Shown: positions 8,686 through 18,793, numbered from the stretch's first letter. The stretch is DNA of 64,000 nucleotides from Candidatus Thermoflexus tengchongensis (GCA_016842085.1 JAEVEX010000074.1:1-64000); one strand, 5' to 3'. The notes: a model not told the origin generated them from the sequence alone. Numbers and translations are program-made.

Positions 8686-9471
8686 TCAATCCTTTCCTTC
8701 CCTCCACTGGCGTTCCATTTCCATGTAGTGATCCGGATAGATCCCGGTGTAGCGGAGGAATTTGGGGATGGGGTAGCGGATGCCGCCCTTGTGGGTGCCC
8801 TCCAGCCCCTCGATGATCCACTCGATTTTGCTGTTCGGGATGGTGAAGGCCATCTCGTCGTCCTGGGCCTGGCCGAACACCCGATCGCCGTAGCAGGGGA
8901 GGATCACCTGGCATTCGTCGGTCTTCATCGTGGTGATCACCGCGTCGGCGCAATCGATGCGCCCGGAGAAGGAGGAGGTCAGGCGCCCTCCGGTCTTCCA
9001 GAGGCGGGCCACCACCAGGCGCATCACCTGGGCGGAGTTCCCGTAGATGAGGATGATGTGGGGCTCAAAGGTGGTCCGGTGGAGGGGAGCGGCGACGACG
9101 CCTTCCCATTGGCGGTATTCCCATTTATCGACCTGGGCCTCGCTCACCGCTCCGGCGGCCGGGGTCTCGGTATACATCCCGGCGCAGGTCATGCCGTTGA
9201 GGTAGTAGTCCAGCATGGGCTCGAAGCCCCACACCACTTTCGCGAGGGGGCAGGAGAGATCCTCCCCTCGCATCCCGATGACCCATCCGTAATGGCGGGC
9301 GATGGCGAAGCCCTGACAGATAGCGATCTGCTGTCCGAAATCCCGTTTTGGAAAGCGGGTCTTCTCCGGCCACGGCTCTCCCGGGGCGATCATGCGGATC
9401 GCTACCGGGAAGGTGGCCGGGCGCACATGAGTCTGAAGGGCTTCCTGCAGGCGTTGAAGCCTGTCCGGCAT
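8686..9471 (-). CDS. DUF169 family protein
   Basis: This 261-residue protein matches the DUF169 pattern. It has an N-terminal half with RFPKRDFGQQIAICQGFAIA and a CPLAKVVWGFEP segment. A central APLHRTTFEPHIILIYG motif follows, then a C-terminal YPIPKFLRYTG. The family's function is unknown to me. The conserved cysteines (ICQ, SCP, TCAG, DCAD, PCYG) suggest a possible metal or cofactor role, which is inference. The start at 9471 has a GGAGG five to six bases before it; a longer frame continues upstream without such a site. As the first gene of the five-gene leftward operon it may be functionally tied to the 2-oxoacid dehydrogenase. Confidence 0.75.
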   Translation of the reverse strand: MPDRLQRLQEALQTHVRPATFPVAIRMIAPGEPWPEKTRFPKRDFGQQIAICQGFAIARHYGWVIGMRGEDLSCPLAKVVWGFEPMLDYYLNGMTCAGMYTETPAAGAVSEAQVDKWEYRQWEGVVAAPLHRTTFEPHIILIYGNSAQVMRLVVARLWKTGGRLTSSFSGRIDCADAVITTMKTDECQVILPCYGDRVFGQAQDDEMAFTIPNSKIEWIIEGLEGTHKGGIRYPIPKFLRYTGIYPDHYMEMERQWREGKD

Positions 9472-9837
9472 CCCGGCCTCCTGAGGGGATGTTCTCCTTA
9501 CCCGCCGTTCATAGATCCGGCAGACCCCTCGCCCCGGGAAGGGGCACCGAGAGCCCACCGCTGGGAACCATCCCGGTCGCCCCAGGAGGATTCCCCGAAA
9601 TTTCGCTTCTGGTTTTCATTTTAACTCGAGGCGATATCCGGCGGCAAGAGAGGGGGAGATTCTTCCTGGGCGAGAGACGAGGCATCCGTGCGCACCCGGA
9701 ATCCCGGGAGTCTGGGGGGTAGGGGAAGACATCCCGGTGTCCCTGAGGGGCCATCCAGCTTGTTGGCCCGGTGGGATCCGTTGCACAATAGCTGAGGTCA
9801 GCGGATGTTTGTCATCATCCCACGGAGGGAGGCATCG
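9472..9837. other. Divergent intergenic region between the DUF169 operon and fabI
   Basis: These 366 bases hold no convincing gene. A leftward promoter is visible near 9618-9647. For fabI, a weak rightward candidate is TTGTTG (9760) and CACAAT (9784), 18 bases apart. The ribosome binding site of fabI (GAGGGAGG) is just before 9838. I see no operator palindrome. Confidence 0.5.
9618..9647 (-). promoter_or_regulatory. Predicted promoter of the leftward 2-oxoacid dehydrogenase operon
   Basis: Reading leftward, TTGCCG (9642-9647) and TAAAAT (9618-9623) are separated by 18 bases, matching the -35 and -10 consensus at 4 and 5 positions. The spot is AT-rich within GC-rich flanks. It would leave a 5' leader of about 140 bases before the DUF169 start at 9471. 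Confidence 0.55.
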
Positions 9838-10638
9838 ATGGGGCTGCTGGATGGAAAGATCGCACTGATCTTCGGGGTGGCGAATGACCACTCCATCGCC
9901 TGGGGTATCGCCAAAGCCATGCACGCGGAGGGGGCCACCCTGGCCTTCTCCTACGCCGGCCCGGCCCTGGAACGGCGGGTTCGTCCCCTGGCGGAGAGCG
10001 TGGGGGCGACGTTCATCGAACCGTGCGATCTGAGCGATGACGAACAGATCGCCGCCCTTTTCGAGAAATACCGTCAAACTTACGATCGACTGGACATCCT
10101 GGTCCATGCGGTCGCTTTTGCGAAGCGGGAGGAGCTGAGCGGCCCGTATTATCTGACCTCCCGCGAAGGGTTCCGGATCGCCATGGACGTGAGCGTGTAT
10201 TCCTTCACGGCCCTGGCCCGGGAGGCGGCCCCCCTGATGAAAAACGGCGGTGCGCTGCTCACCATGACTTACTACGGCTCCGAGAAAGTGGTCCCCCACT
10301 ACAATGTGATGGGGGTGGCCAAGGCCGCCCTGGAGGCCTCGGTCCGCTACCTGGCCTACGACCTGGGGCCCCGGGGCATCCGGGTCAACGCCATCTCCGC
10401 CGGGCCCATCCGAACCCTGGCGGCGACCGGCATCCCCGGGTTCCGCTCCCTCTATAGCCTGTTCCGGGAGATCGTCCCCCTTCGCCGCAACGTGACCATC
10501 GAGGATGTGGGGGCGCTGGCCGCATGGCTGTGCAGCGACCGGGCCGCGGCCATCACGGGCGAGGTGATCTTCGTCGACGCCGGCTATCACATCCTCGGCG
10601 TCACCGAGCGCCTGGTCGAGGAAAGCCCGGCCGCCTGA
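9838..10638 (+). CDS. fabI: Enoyl-[acyl-carrier-protein] reductase (NADH), FabI
   Basis: This 266-residue short-chain reductase catalyses the last reduction of each fatty acid elongation cycle. The nucleotide-binding motif is in the FabI-specific form [13 protein letters not shown] (residues 13-25) rather than the usual TGxxxGxG. The catalytic Y155 and K162 are spaced Y-x6-K, as in FabI. The start at 9838 follows GAGGGAGG; an in-frame ATG 33 bases upstream lacks such a site. The small unknown gene at 10666 follows after 27 bases and is probably co-transcribed. Confidence 0.92.
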   Translation: MGLLDGKIALIFGVANDHSIAWGIAKAMHAEGATLAFSYAGPALERRVRPLAESVGATFIEPCDLSDDEQIAALFEKYRQTYDRLDILVHAVAFAKREELSGPYYLTSREGFRIAMDVSVYSFTALAREAAPLMKNGGALLTMTYYGSEKVVPHYNVMGVAKAALEASVRYLAYDLGPRGIRVNAISAGPIRTLAATGIPGFRSLYSLFREIVPLRRNVTIEDVGALAAWLCSDRAAAITGEVIFVDAGYHILGVTERLVEESPAA

Positions 10639-10665
10639 ATCCTGCTTGCCGCGGAGGAAGACGCC

Positions 10666-11004
10666 ATGGGGTTCTGGAAACGCCGCGCGTTCAACCAGCC
10701 GGAGGAAGCCCTGACGCCGGAGGCGCAGCGCCAGCGCCTCTGGGAGCGGGCGATGCAACGTCTTCAGCCCACCCTGCCTCCGGACTCCCCTTCATGGATC
10801 CTGGACGAGGCCTTTGATCTCCAGAACCGCCTGGTCTGGTTCGATGTGGTGATGCGGGTCGGCCCGCACTGGGCGAAGCGGCGCTACCGTTACGATGAGG
10901 AGGTCGACGTGCTCTATTTCAGCGGCGAGGTTCCTTTCCCCGAGACGGAACTGGATCGACTTCCCCCGGAGCGCATGGTCTGGCCGGGTCATCCGCTCTT
11001 GTAG
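10666..11004 (+). CDS. Small protein of unknown function
   Basis: This 112-residue soluble, charged protein begins MGFWKRRAFNQPEEA. It contains a central FDLQNRLVWFDVVMRVG stretch and a Tyr/Asp-rich segment (RYRYDEEVDVLYFSGE). I do not recognise a family. It has no signal peptide or membrane helix. It follows fabI closely in the same direction. Its stop codon lies inside a perfect inverted repeat (11001-11028) that may end transcription. Confidence 0.7.
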   Translation: MGFWKRRAFNQPEEALTPEAQRQRLWERAMQRLQPTLPPDSPSWILDEAFDLQNRLVWFDVVMRVGPHWAKRRYRYDEEVDVLYFSGEVPFPETELDRLPPERMVWPGHPLL

Positions 11005-11028
11005 GGCAACTGCAAGCAGTTGCCCTAC
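11001..11028 (+). terminator. Perfect 12-bp inverted repeat at the end of the fabI operon
   Basis: GTAGGGCAACTG (11001-11012) and CAGTTGCCCTAC (11017-11028) can form a stem with a CAAG loop. A pyrimidine-rich TCTCCTCC follows instead of a T-run. It could act as a terminator or as an RNA stability element. It lies before the tRNA promoter. Confidence 0.45.
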
Positions 11029-11114
11029 TCTCCTCCAGGTGCGGCTGGAGGATTCAGCTCTCGGCCAGGGCCGCGTCTGATCTCCTCTCAAGGTCAACCA
11101 TGCGGGTGCGGGCC

Positions 11115-11143
11115 TTGCTGAATCCAGAAGGCCGGATTATAAT
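11115..11143 (+). promoter_or_regulatory. Promoter of tRNA-Pro
   Basis: TTGCTG (11115-11120) and a perfect TATAAT (11138-11143) are separated by 17 bases. The tRNA begins 12 bases after the -10 box, a typical distance for a tRNA gene whose transcript starts a few bases upstream. Confidence 0.75.
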
Positions 11144-11154
11144 AAAAACGGCAA

Positions 11155-11229
11155 CGGGACGTGGCGCAGCCAGGTTAGCGCACTGCAATGGGGTTGCAGG
11201 GGTCGGCGGTTCAAATCCGCCCGTCCCGA
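11155..11229 (+). tRNA. tRNA-Pro (anticodon GGG)
   Basis: The 75 bases fold as a cloverleaf. The acceptor stem CGGGACG (11155-11161) pairs with CGTCCCG (11222-11228), and A is the discriminator. The anticodon stem CTGCA/TGCAG encloses the loop ATGGGGT, giving anticodon GGG, which reads the proline codon CCC. The T arm is GGCGG-TTCAAAT-CCGCC. The 3' CCA is not encoded. A terminator hairpin follows after three bases. Confidence 0.93.
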
Positions 11230-11232
11230 CAT

Positions 11233-11269
11233 GTCGGGGGTGGCCTCGGCCACCCCCGACCTTTTTATT
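11233..11269 (+). terminator. Rho-independent terminator after tRNA-Pro
   Basis: GTCGGGGGTGGCC (11233-11245) pairs with GGCCACCCCCGAC (11248-11260) and is followed by CTTTTTATT. The top one or two pairs must open to make a loop. This is a strong intrinsic terminator for the tRNA transcript. Confidence 0.85.
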
Positions 11270-11415
11270 GGAGTTACGTCCCTGGTCCTCTCCTGGAGGC
11301 TTCTGGAACGGGCTGGCCACCCGAGGCCGCCCCCAAAGCCTCCCAGGAAAGCATCGAGGATCCAGCGCGAGCTGCCCGAACCGCTTCTTCCCACCTTCGG
11401 GTGGATACCTCTGCC

Positions 11416-12117
11416 ATGAGCGAGAGGAAACCGGAAGAGCTCCCACGAGGGCTGGTGATCCGCGCGGCCGTTTTGCTAACGCTCCTGGGTGCCGGTCTCC
11501 TGGCCTTCCCTTACCTGTGGCCGCTTCTGACGGAGCGGGAGCGTATTGAATCGTGGCTGGCCGCCAACCGGACCGCCGGCGCGTTCGGGTTGATCGTGCT
11601 GAACGCGCTCCAGGTGATCGTGGCGCCGCTGCCGGGGGCGTTGCTGGGATGGATCAGCGGTTACTGGTTCGGGCCGTGGTGGGGCTCCCTGCTCACATGG
11701 GTGGGGGTGAGCCTGGGCAACGGCTTCACGATGGCGCTGGCCCGCGGGCTGGGCCGTCCCCTTCTGATCGCCTTCCTGCCGGGGGAACGCCTGGCCCGGA
11801 TGGAACGCCTGATCCAGCGCTACGGGCTCACCGTGGTGATCGTGGTCTTCCTGCTGCCGTTCACCCCCGATGACCTCCTCGCCTGGGCGATTGGCCTTTC
11901 GCCCCTTCCGCTGATCCCCGCTTTCGCCGTGAGCACGCTGGCCCGTCTGATCCATGTGCTGATCGCCAATGCGGTAGGGGCCTATTTACGCTCCGGGGAG
12001 TTCCTCTGGCTGGCGGTGGCGGCCTTGCTCAGCATCGGCGCCCTCCTCCTGGCCTGGCGCATCGCCTGGATGGCCCGTCTTTCCCCCTTCGAGATCTATC
12101 GGGAGGACGCATCGTAA
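11416..12117 (+). CDS. VTT-domain (TVP38/TMEM64, DedA-like) membrane protein
   Basis: This 233-residue protein has about five to six membrane helices. The first lies near residues 14-36, and the central region contains the family's glycine-rich re-entrant motif (PLPGALLGWISGYWFGPWWG, then VGVSLGNGFTMALARGLG). The Pro in LPFTPDDLLAWAIG matches the second re-entrant loop. VTT proteins are thought to move lipids across the membrane; the substrate here is not known. The start at 11416 was chosen because the longer open frame runs back into the tRNA gene and terminator. It stands alone, with mdh 140 bases downstream behind its own promoter. Confidence 0.75.
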   Translation: MSERKPEELPRGLVIRAAVLLTLLGAGLLAFPYLWPLLTERERIESWLAANRTAGAFGLIVLNALQVIVAPLPGALLGWISGYWFGPWWGSLLTWVGVSLGNGFTMALARGLGRPLLIAFLPGERLARMERLIQRYGLTVVIVVFLLPFTPDDLLAWAIGLSPLPLIPAFAVSTLARLIHVLIANAVGAYLRSGEFLWLAVAALLSIGALLLAWRIAWMARLSPFEIYREDAS

Positions 12118-12213
12118 ACGCATGGGGCATGTCTTGCCCGGTTACCGCGACAGCGCTGCGCCCAGGAAGGGTGCGCTTCTCAAAACCTCTTATCCCCAAT
12201 GCTGGGATTGAGC

Positions 12214-12219
12214 TATAAT
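12214..12219 (+). promoter_or_regulatory. Likely -10 box of mdh
   Basis: A perfect TATAAT lies 39 bases before the mdh start in an AT-rich pocket. No good -35 hexamer is visible at 16-18 bases upstream. The mdh ribosome binding site is the AAGGAG at 12245-12250. Confidence 0.45.
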
Positions 12220-12227
12220 TTCTGTGA

Positions 12228-13193
<966 letters not shown>

Positions 13194-13197
13194 GGCG

Positions 13198-13899
13198 ATG
13201 TTCCAGCTTCCCACCGTGGCGACCCGCTGGGCGGGGCGTGTCTTCCTCTGGGGAGCCGCCCCGCCCTTTCCTCTGGAAGACCTCGAGGAGGCTCTCCGAC
13301 GCCGGGGGATGGAGATCCTCCGGGCCGGTATGATGGAGATCGTTTTCGCCTTCCCGGAGTGGACCCGACCCCATCGCGTGATCCCCCGGCAGATCCTGAC
13401 CGAGCGCGGCCTGAGGATCCGGGAACCGTGGGCCACGCTGTGGTTGATCCGCTTCGGATACGAAGAGCCCCGGGCCGATGTGGAAGGGATCACCCTGGAT
13501 GGAGAGGCGATCCATCTGCTGGCGCGGGATCTGGATCTGGATGCCATGGAAGCCTATGTGGCCGCGCAGGGCTGGCAACGCTGTATGGCCGGGTGGTGGG
13601 TCGAGAGCGGGCCTGCGGTTCGAATTCAGCCGGGCCCGGAAGAAGCGGCATGGGCGGCGGCCTGGCTGAAGGGGATGCTTCCCCCTGAAGCTCGTTATAC
13701 GTTTGAGGGGATCCTCCAGGAGGCCGCACAGCGGGGGATCGGGTGGAGTGTTCTCTATCGGGAGCGGGAAGCCCGGCTGGATCTGGAGAGCCGCCGGCAG
13801 ATCGAGGGCATGCTCCTGCTGGCTCGCGCCCTGCAACGCTATCGGATGGAGATCCCCGGGCTGGAGGCTCTGGAAACTGTTCCTCTGGACGAGCTTTAA
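13198..13899 (+). CDS. Protein of unknown function behind mdh
   Basis: This is a 233-residue soluble protein with an even mix of charged and aliphatic residues. It has recurring segments such as LEEALRRRGMEILRAGMMEIVFAF near the start and RRQIEGMLLLARALQRY near the end. I recognise no family. It starts at the ATG four bases after mdh, so translational coupling is likely. It converges with mutS, 125 bases away. Confidence 0.65.
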   Translation: MFQLPTVATRWAGRVFLWGAAPPFPLEDLEEALRRRGMEILRAGMMEIVFAFPEWTRPHRVIPRQILTERGLRIREPWATLWLIRFGYEEPRADVEGITLDGEAIHLLARDLDLDAMEAYVAAQGWQRCMAGWWVESGPAVRIQPGPEEAAWAAAWLKGMLPPEARYTFEGILQEAAQRGIGWSVLYREREARLDLESRRQIEGMLLLARALQRYRMEIPGLEALETVPLDEL

Positions 13900-14024
13900 A
13901 GATCATCGCCTGCACCCCCCAATGGCCCTCGGGGTGGTGGGAGCTGGGAAAAACGACCCTGGAGGACGGGCGGGCCGCCTTCGGCAACCTCCAACCTCGC
14001 TCCCTGAAGGTTCCCGGAGAACGA

Positions 14025-16643
14025 TCAGCCGTTCCGCACGAGCTGGCGCAATCGTCCCTGGAGTTCATTCAGGGTCAGCAGGGCCTGCAACGGCGTCATG
14101 TTCACGAGATCCAGCCCGAGGAGCTCGTGCAGGAGACGCCGGACTTCTTCGAACTCCTCCGGGAGGGCGGGGGGGCGCTCCCGATGGGGCGCGGGCAGCT
14201 CGCGTTCCCCTCGCTTCCCCTCCAGCTCCTCCAGCACCTGGCGGGCCCGCCGGATCACCCGTTCGGGCAGGCCGGCCAGCTGCGCGACGTGGATCCCGTA
14301 GGATTTATCGGCTGCCCCCGGCACCACCCGTCGCAGGAACACCACCTGATCCCCCACTTCCCTCACCGCCATGGTCATATTGCAGGCCCCTTCCAGATGG
14401 TCCGCCAGACGGGTGAGCTCCAGATAGTGGGTAGCGAAGAGGGTGCGGGCCTGAACTTCATCGTGTAACGCTTCGGCCACCGCCCAGGCCAGGCTCATCC
14501 CATCATAGGTGCTGGTCCCCCGCCCCACCTCATCCAGGATCACCAGGGAACGGGGGGTCGCGTGGTGGAGGATATAGGCGGTTTCCAGCATCTCCGCCAT
14601 GAACGTGGAGATCCCCGCGGTGATGTCATCGCTGGCCCCCACACGGGCAAACAGACGGTCCACCACGCCGATGCGGGCGGACCGGGCTGGCACGAAGGAG
14701 CCCATCTGGGCCATCAGGGCGATCAGGGCGACCTGGCGGATGTAAACCGACTTGCCGCTCAGGTTGGGTCCCGTCAGGATGATCAGCCGGCGCGAAGGGC
14801 TGAGCTCGGCATCGTTGGGGACGAAGGGCTCGCCGGGGGGGAGGTATCGTTCCACCATGGGATGCCGGCCCTCCCGGATCTCAATCCGATCGCTGTCCTC
14901 CACAATGGGCCGTGTGTAGCCGTATCGAGCGGCGGCCTCCGCCAGCGCCTGGTAGACGTCCAGCTCCGCCAGCCGGCGGGCGACCCCCTGGAGCCGCTCG
15001 ATATGCTCGGCGACCTTCCCCCGGACTTCCACAAAGAGCTCGTATTCCAGATCCTCGATCCGCTCCTGGGTGGCCAGGATCTCCGTCTCCCGCGCTTTGA
15101 GCTCCGGCGTGACGAACCGTTCCGCGTGGGTGATGGTCGCCCGGCGTTCGTAATCGGGGGGAACCTGATTCGCTTTGGAACGGGGGACCTCGATGAAGAA
15201 CCCGAAAACCTCGTTATACCGGACCCGGAGGCTATCGATGCCGGTGCGGGCCCGCTCCCGCTGCTCCAGTTCCGCCAGCCAGCGCCGGCCCTCCTCCTCG
15301 GCCCGGCGGAGCCGGTCGAGCTCCTCGTGGTAGCCCGGTTTGATCAACCCGCCTTCCCGGAGCAGGATCGGCGGATCATCCACGATGGCTCGCTCGATCA
15401 GCGAGACCACCTCGACGCACGGGTCGAGCTCATCCCGGAGGGCCTGAAGCCGGGCGGCCTGGACCCACAGCAGCCGGCTGCGGATCTGGGGGATGCGTTG
15501 CAGCGTCCGCTTCAGGGCGACCAGATCGCGGGCGTTGGCGTTGCCGAAGCCGATGCGCCCCACCAGCCGTTCCACATCGTAAAGCCCATCCAGCAGCCGT
15601 CGCAGATCCTGTCGGAGCAACCCGTCGCGCACCAGCTCCTCCACCGCGTCGAGCCGCATCTGGATGGCATCGATGTCCACGAGGGGCTGGAGGAGCCAGC
15701 GACGCAGCAGGCGGGCCCCCATGGCCGTCACCGTGTGATTCAGCACCGAGAAGAGACTCCCCTCCGTCCGGCGTTCCCGGATCGTCTCGGTGAGCTCCAG
15801 GTTCCGACGGGTGATGGGGTCAAGCCCCATATAGGCCTCGCGATGGTAGGTGGTGAGATGGCGCAGATGGCGGAGATCGGAGATCTGGGAGGTTTTCACG
15901 TAATGGAGGGCCGCGCCGGCCGCGGCGATCGCCCAGGGCAACCCCTCGCATCCGCAGGCCTGGAGGGAGGGGACCTGGAAGTGCTCCAGAAGACAGCGGC
16001 GCGCCTGGTCTGGATCGAAGGCCGCATCAGGGATGGGGGAGATCCGGACCGTGCGTTCCCCTTTCAGGCGAGCCACCCATGCCTCATCCCCCGCCCGGGA
16101 TTCCGGGAGCACCAGCTCGGCCGGGTTCAGGCGGGCCAGCTCCTCCAGGAGGAGGGATTCTGCCTCCGGGCCTTCCAGCTGGGTGGTGAAGAACTCACCG
16201 GTGGAAAGATCCATGGCCGCCAGGCCGAAGGCCCGGCCGTCCGGGGATGGGGCGATGGCGGCCAGGTAGTTCTCCAGCCGGTCCCGGAGCAGCGCCTCCT
16301 CCACAACCGTGCCGGGGGTGATCACCCGCACCACGTCCCGCTTCACCAGCCGCCGGACCTTTTTGGGGTCCTCCAGCTGTTCGACGACGGCGACCTTGTA
16401 GCCTTTGGCGATGAGCTTGCCGATGTAGGAGGTGACATGGTTCGCCGGCACCCCGGCCATAGGGAGGCGCACATCCTTCGAGAACGAGCGGGAGGTCAGG
16501 GCCAGCTCCAGCTCGCGGGCGGCGATCTTTGCGTCCTCTTCAAACATCTCGTAGAAATCGCCCAGGCGGAACATGACGATGGCATCGGGGAAGCGGGCCT
16601 TGATCCGGCGATACTGGGCGAGCATGGGGGTCTCGGCGCTCAT
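14025..16643 (-). CDS. mutS: DNA mismatch repair protein MutS
   Basis: This 872-residue protein recognises mismatches. The N-terminal mismatch-binding domain has FRLGDFYEMFEEDA near residues 23-36 (the Phe-x-Glu wedge) and LPMAGVPANHV. The C-terminal ATPase has the Walker A LTGPNLSGKSVY, the Walker B VILDEVGRGTSTYDG and the dimer segment FATHYLELTRL. The length is that of a classical MutS1. The start at 16643 follows GGAGGTG. The frame is open for 273 more bases upstream, but that part looks like noise and crosses the divergent lipoprotein gene. Confidence 0.95.
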   Translation of the reverse strand: MSAETPMLAQYRRIKARFPDAIVMFRLGDFYEMFEEDAKIAARELELALTSRSFSKDVRLPMAGVPANHVTSYIGKLIAKGYKVAVVEQLEDPKKVRRLVKRDVVRVITPGTVVEEALLRDRLENYLAAIAPSPDGRAFGLAAMDLSTGEFFTTQLEGPEAESLLLEELARLNPAELVLPESRAGDEAWVARLKGERTVRISPIPDAAFDPDQARRCLLEHFQVPSLQACGCEGLPWAIAAAGAALHYVKTSQISDLRHLRHLTTYHREAYMGLDPITRRNLELTETIRERRTEGSLFSVLNHTVTAMGARLLRRWLLQPLVDIDAIQMRLDAVEELVRDGLLRQDLRRLLDGLYDVERLVGRIGFGNANARDLVALKRTLQRIPQIRSRLLWVQAARLQALRDELDPCVEVVSLIERAIVDDPPILLREGGLIKPGYHEELDRLRRAEEEGRRWLAELEQRERARTGIDSLRVRYNEVFGFFIEVPRSKANQVPPDYERRATITHAERFVTPELKARETEILATQERIEDLEYELFVEVRGKVAEHIERLQGVARRLAELDVYQALAEAAARYGYTRPIVEDSDRIEIREGRHPMVERYLPPGEPFVPNDAELSPSRRLIILTGPNLSGKSVYIRQVALIALMAQMGSFVPARSARIGVVDRLFARVGASDDITAGISTFMAEMLETAYILHHATPRSLVILDEVGRGTSTYDGMSLAWAVAEALHDEVQARTLFATHYLELTRLADHLEGACNMTMAVREVGDQVVFLRRVVPGAADKSYGIHVAQLAGLPERVIRRARQVLEELEGKRGERELPAPHRERPPALPEEFEEVRRLLHELLGLDLVNMTPLQALLTLNELQGRLRQLVRNG

Positions 16644-16905
16644 TGCGTTCACCTCCCAGCGTGGAGCCAGCCCCCATAGCTGCCCTGATCCAGGGGCGCC
16701 TCCAGTAGACACCCCGTTCGGGCCAGCCGGGGGCCTGCCCCGGCAGAGGGAATCGCACCCGCGTCGTTTCACGGCGGGCTTATCCTTATCCATTGTAAGC
16801 CCGGGCGTCAAATTCAGAGGGAGATGGGCGCGTTTCCCTCCCTGGAACCGGTTCGGTGTCTCCGGCGTCCTGTAGATGGATTCCAGATATCCCGGAGCGT
16901 TTGCG

Positions 16906-17712
16906 ATGAAGGGCACGAAAGGAACCTTCTTTTTTGTGGCGCTGATGGTTCTTGTGCTTTCCCCATCCTGTGGCCCCGGCCTTCCCCCGGGCGCTTCCCC
17001 GACGGCTCGCCCTTCCCTCTGGGAGGGCGCGATCCCGATTGGGGAGATCCTGGCCCATCCGGAGGCCTACCTGGGGCGCGAAATCGTGATCGTGGCGTAT
17101 TACCGGGGATGGGATTTGTTTGGGGAAGTTGGCCATGGCCCACCGCTCACCCGAAGCGATGTGGCTGTAGCCGATGCCACCGGGGCGATCTATATCGCGC
17201 CGGCCGGGCCGGAAGCGCTTCCATGGGGGCCTTCCCTGCGGCCGTTCGATCCAGCCTCCACGGGGATCCTGCTGCGACTGCGAGGGACGGTGGAGCGAAC
17301 GCCGGCCGGCGTGCTCTACCTTCGAGTCGCGGAGGGGAAGGAGGTGAAGGGGCTACCGGTGGGCGTCCTCCTCCGGATCCACCGTCAGGGGGGACTGGCT
17401 GGATTCGACCAGGAGCTGATGGCCACGGAGCAGGGGATCCTCTATCTCCTCGATCGGCGGATCCGCCGTCAAACGCGCGTCCGGATCGATCCGCTTGAGG
17501 TTCACCGGGTGCTTGGAAAACTCCCCTCCCTCTCCGAGCCGGAGTATGGGACCCCGGTTCCGGATGGCTTCGCCTATACGTTGAGCTTCTGGGCGGGGGA
17601 TCAGCTCCGAACCCTTGTTCTCCACGATCCCAGCAAGGGGCCAACCCCCGCAGCCGTCCAGGAAGTTCTGGAAGCCGTTCGCTCATGGTTTGCAATGGGC
17701 ATGACCCCATGA
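16906..17712 (+). CDS. Lipoprotein of unknown function
   Basis: The 268-residue product opens with a lipoprotein signal peptide (MKGTKGTFFFVALMVLVL, then lipobox SPSC near residue 22). A Pro/Ser/Thr-rich linker follows. The first folded part (residues 45-140) has IGEILAHPEAYLGREIVIVAYYRG and a strand pattern resembling OB-fold-like domains of cell-surface proteins. I do not recognise the rest. It is divergent from mutS and is followed by the tad locus promoter region, so it is probably a single-gene unit. Confidence 0.6.
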   Translation: MKGTKGTFFFVALMVLVLSPSCGPGLPPGASPTARPSLWEGAIPIGEILAHPEAYLGREIVIVAYYRGWDLFGEVGHGPPLTRSDVAVADATGAIYIAPAGPEALPWGPSLRPFDPASTGILLRLRGTVERTPAGVLYLRVAEGKEVKGLPVGVLLRIHRQGGLAGFDQELMATEQGILYLLDRRIRRQTRVRIDPLEVHRVLGKLPSLSEPEYGTPVPDGFAYTLSFWAGDQLRTLVLHDPSKGPTPAAVQEVLEAVRSWFAMGMTP

Positions 17713-17920
17713 CCCATCGTTCCGGCCCGGTCCGCGGAGCGGTGGATACGCGGGCGGAGTGATCGGGGATTCTCCAGGTCACGGACTTCTGTTCACACCC
17801 TGTTCCGTGATCGGATATAAACTGTGTGCGGAGGGGCTGGGATTCAGGATACCTGGGCTTGAGGCAACCAGCTTGTAGACCATTTTTCAAACCACAATCA
17901 AACTTTAAAGATAATGAAGC

Positions 17921-17948
17921 TTGACATTGCGGATGACTGCTATACAAT
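17921..17948 (+). promoter_or_regulatory. Predicted promoter of the tad operon
   Basis: A perfect TTGACA (17921-17926) and TACAAT (17943-17948) are separated by 16 bases. They lie in an AT-rich pocket about 55 bases before cpaB. A second candidate, TTCACA-N18-TATAAA, lies at 17792-17821. The 290-base gap 17713-18004 holds nothing else I can identify. Confidence 0.65.
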
Positions 17949-18004
17949 AAAGTCAGACTTTTCACACCTTATCCTGGCTTTGCCAGGAGGTGGAGCAGCG
18001 GAAG

Positions 18005-18739
18005 ATGAGGCGGACGGCGTGGATTCTGACAGGCGCGGCACTGGTCATTGGACTGGTGACCGTAGGGATCGGGTTCGGCATTGTGCAACAGGCCACTCAG
18101 ATCACGGGGGAGCAGCTGGAAGTGCTGGTGGCCCAGAAAGAGGTGCCCCCATTCACCGTCCTGCGTAGAGACAATGTGGGGGAATATTTCCGGCGTGCCC
18201 GTCTGCCGGTTTACTACTTTAATCAGCTGCAGGGTCTGGTACGGGCTGGCGACGATCTGGACGGGTGGGTGGTGATGGTTCCGATCCCCAAGGACTCGGT
18301 GCTGGCGTGGAGCATGCTGGATCGGAACCTGGGGCTGGAGCCCGGACGGCGGGCGGTGGCCATCAGCGTGAATTCGGAGACTGGCCTGTCCGGTCTGATC
18401 CGACCGGGCAACCATGTGGACGTGCTGGTCTCCATGGAAGGAGGTGCCGATGGGGGCGGGCAAACCATGGTGATGCTGCAGAACGTCCGGGTTCTGGCGG
18501 TGAGCAGTTTGCTGCCGCGGGAAGGGGAGCTGGTGGGGGCAACCGTCGGGCGGCTGCTGCCCAGCGGCCAGCTGGCCCCGGATATGGTGGTGATCCTGGA
18601 TCTCAGCCTGGAAGACGCGGCCCGCCTGACTTACATGCGCAACTTTGCGAAGGAAATCCGATTCGTCCTGCGCCGCTTTGGGGACGAGCAGATCGAGAGC
18701 GTTCCATTCATTGGTCGGGATCGGGCGATCGGCCCGTAA
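18005..18739 (+). CDS. cpaB: CpaB/RcpC-type Flp pilus assembly protein
   Basis: This 244-residue protein has an N-terminal membrane anchor (residues 4-27) followed by a SAF domain (about 40-105, EVLVAQKEVPPFTVL). A C-terminal RcpC/CpaB region follows, with the typical RRAVAISVNSETGLSGLIRPGNHVDV pattern. CpaB proteins are periplasmic or extracytoplasmic parts of Tad pilus machines. The ATG at 18005 gives a clean signal-anchor. A GTG at 17990 overlaps the AGGAGG and is less likely. It is the first gene behind the predicted tad promoter, and cpaE follows after 54 bases. Confidence 0.85.
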   Translation: MRRTAWILTGAALVIGLVTVGIGFGIVQQATQITGEQLEVLVAQKEVPPFTVLRRDNVGEYFRRARLPVYYFNQLQGLVRAGDDLDGWVVMVPIPKDSVLAWSMLDRNLGLEPGRRAVAISVNSETGLSGLIRPGNHVDVLVSMEGGADGGGQTMVMLQNVRVLAVSSLLPREGELVGATVGRLLPSGQLAPDMVVILDLSLEDAARLTYMRNFAKEIRFVLRRFGDEQIESVPFIGRDRAIGP

Positions 18740-18793
18740 ACTGGATCCTTTGATCGCCAGGCACATGGTGTGGATCCGTAGAGGGGGCCCGGG

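Noticed and set aside
9760-9789. Strong promoter of fabI
   Set aside because: TTGTTG-N18-CACAAT matches only about four positions in each box. It is kept as a weak candidate inside the intergenic entry and not as its own feature.
14562-16679. Long open frame antisense to mutS
   Set aside because: The frame is open because of the GC-rich codon use of mutS on the other strand. Its translation is a low-complexity mixture rich in Gly, Asp, His and Pro with no recognisable motif.
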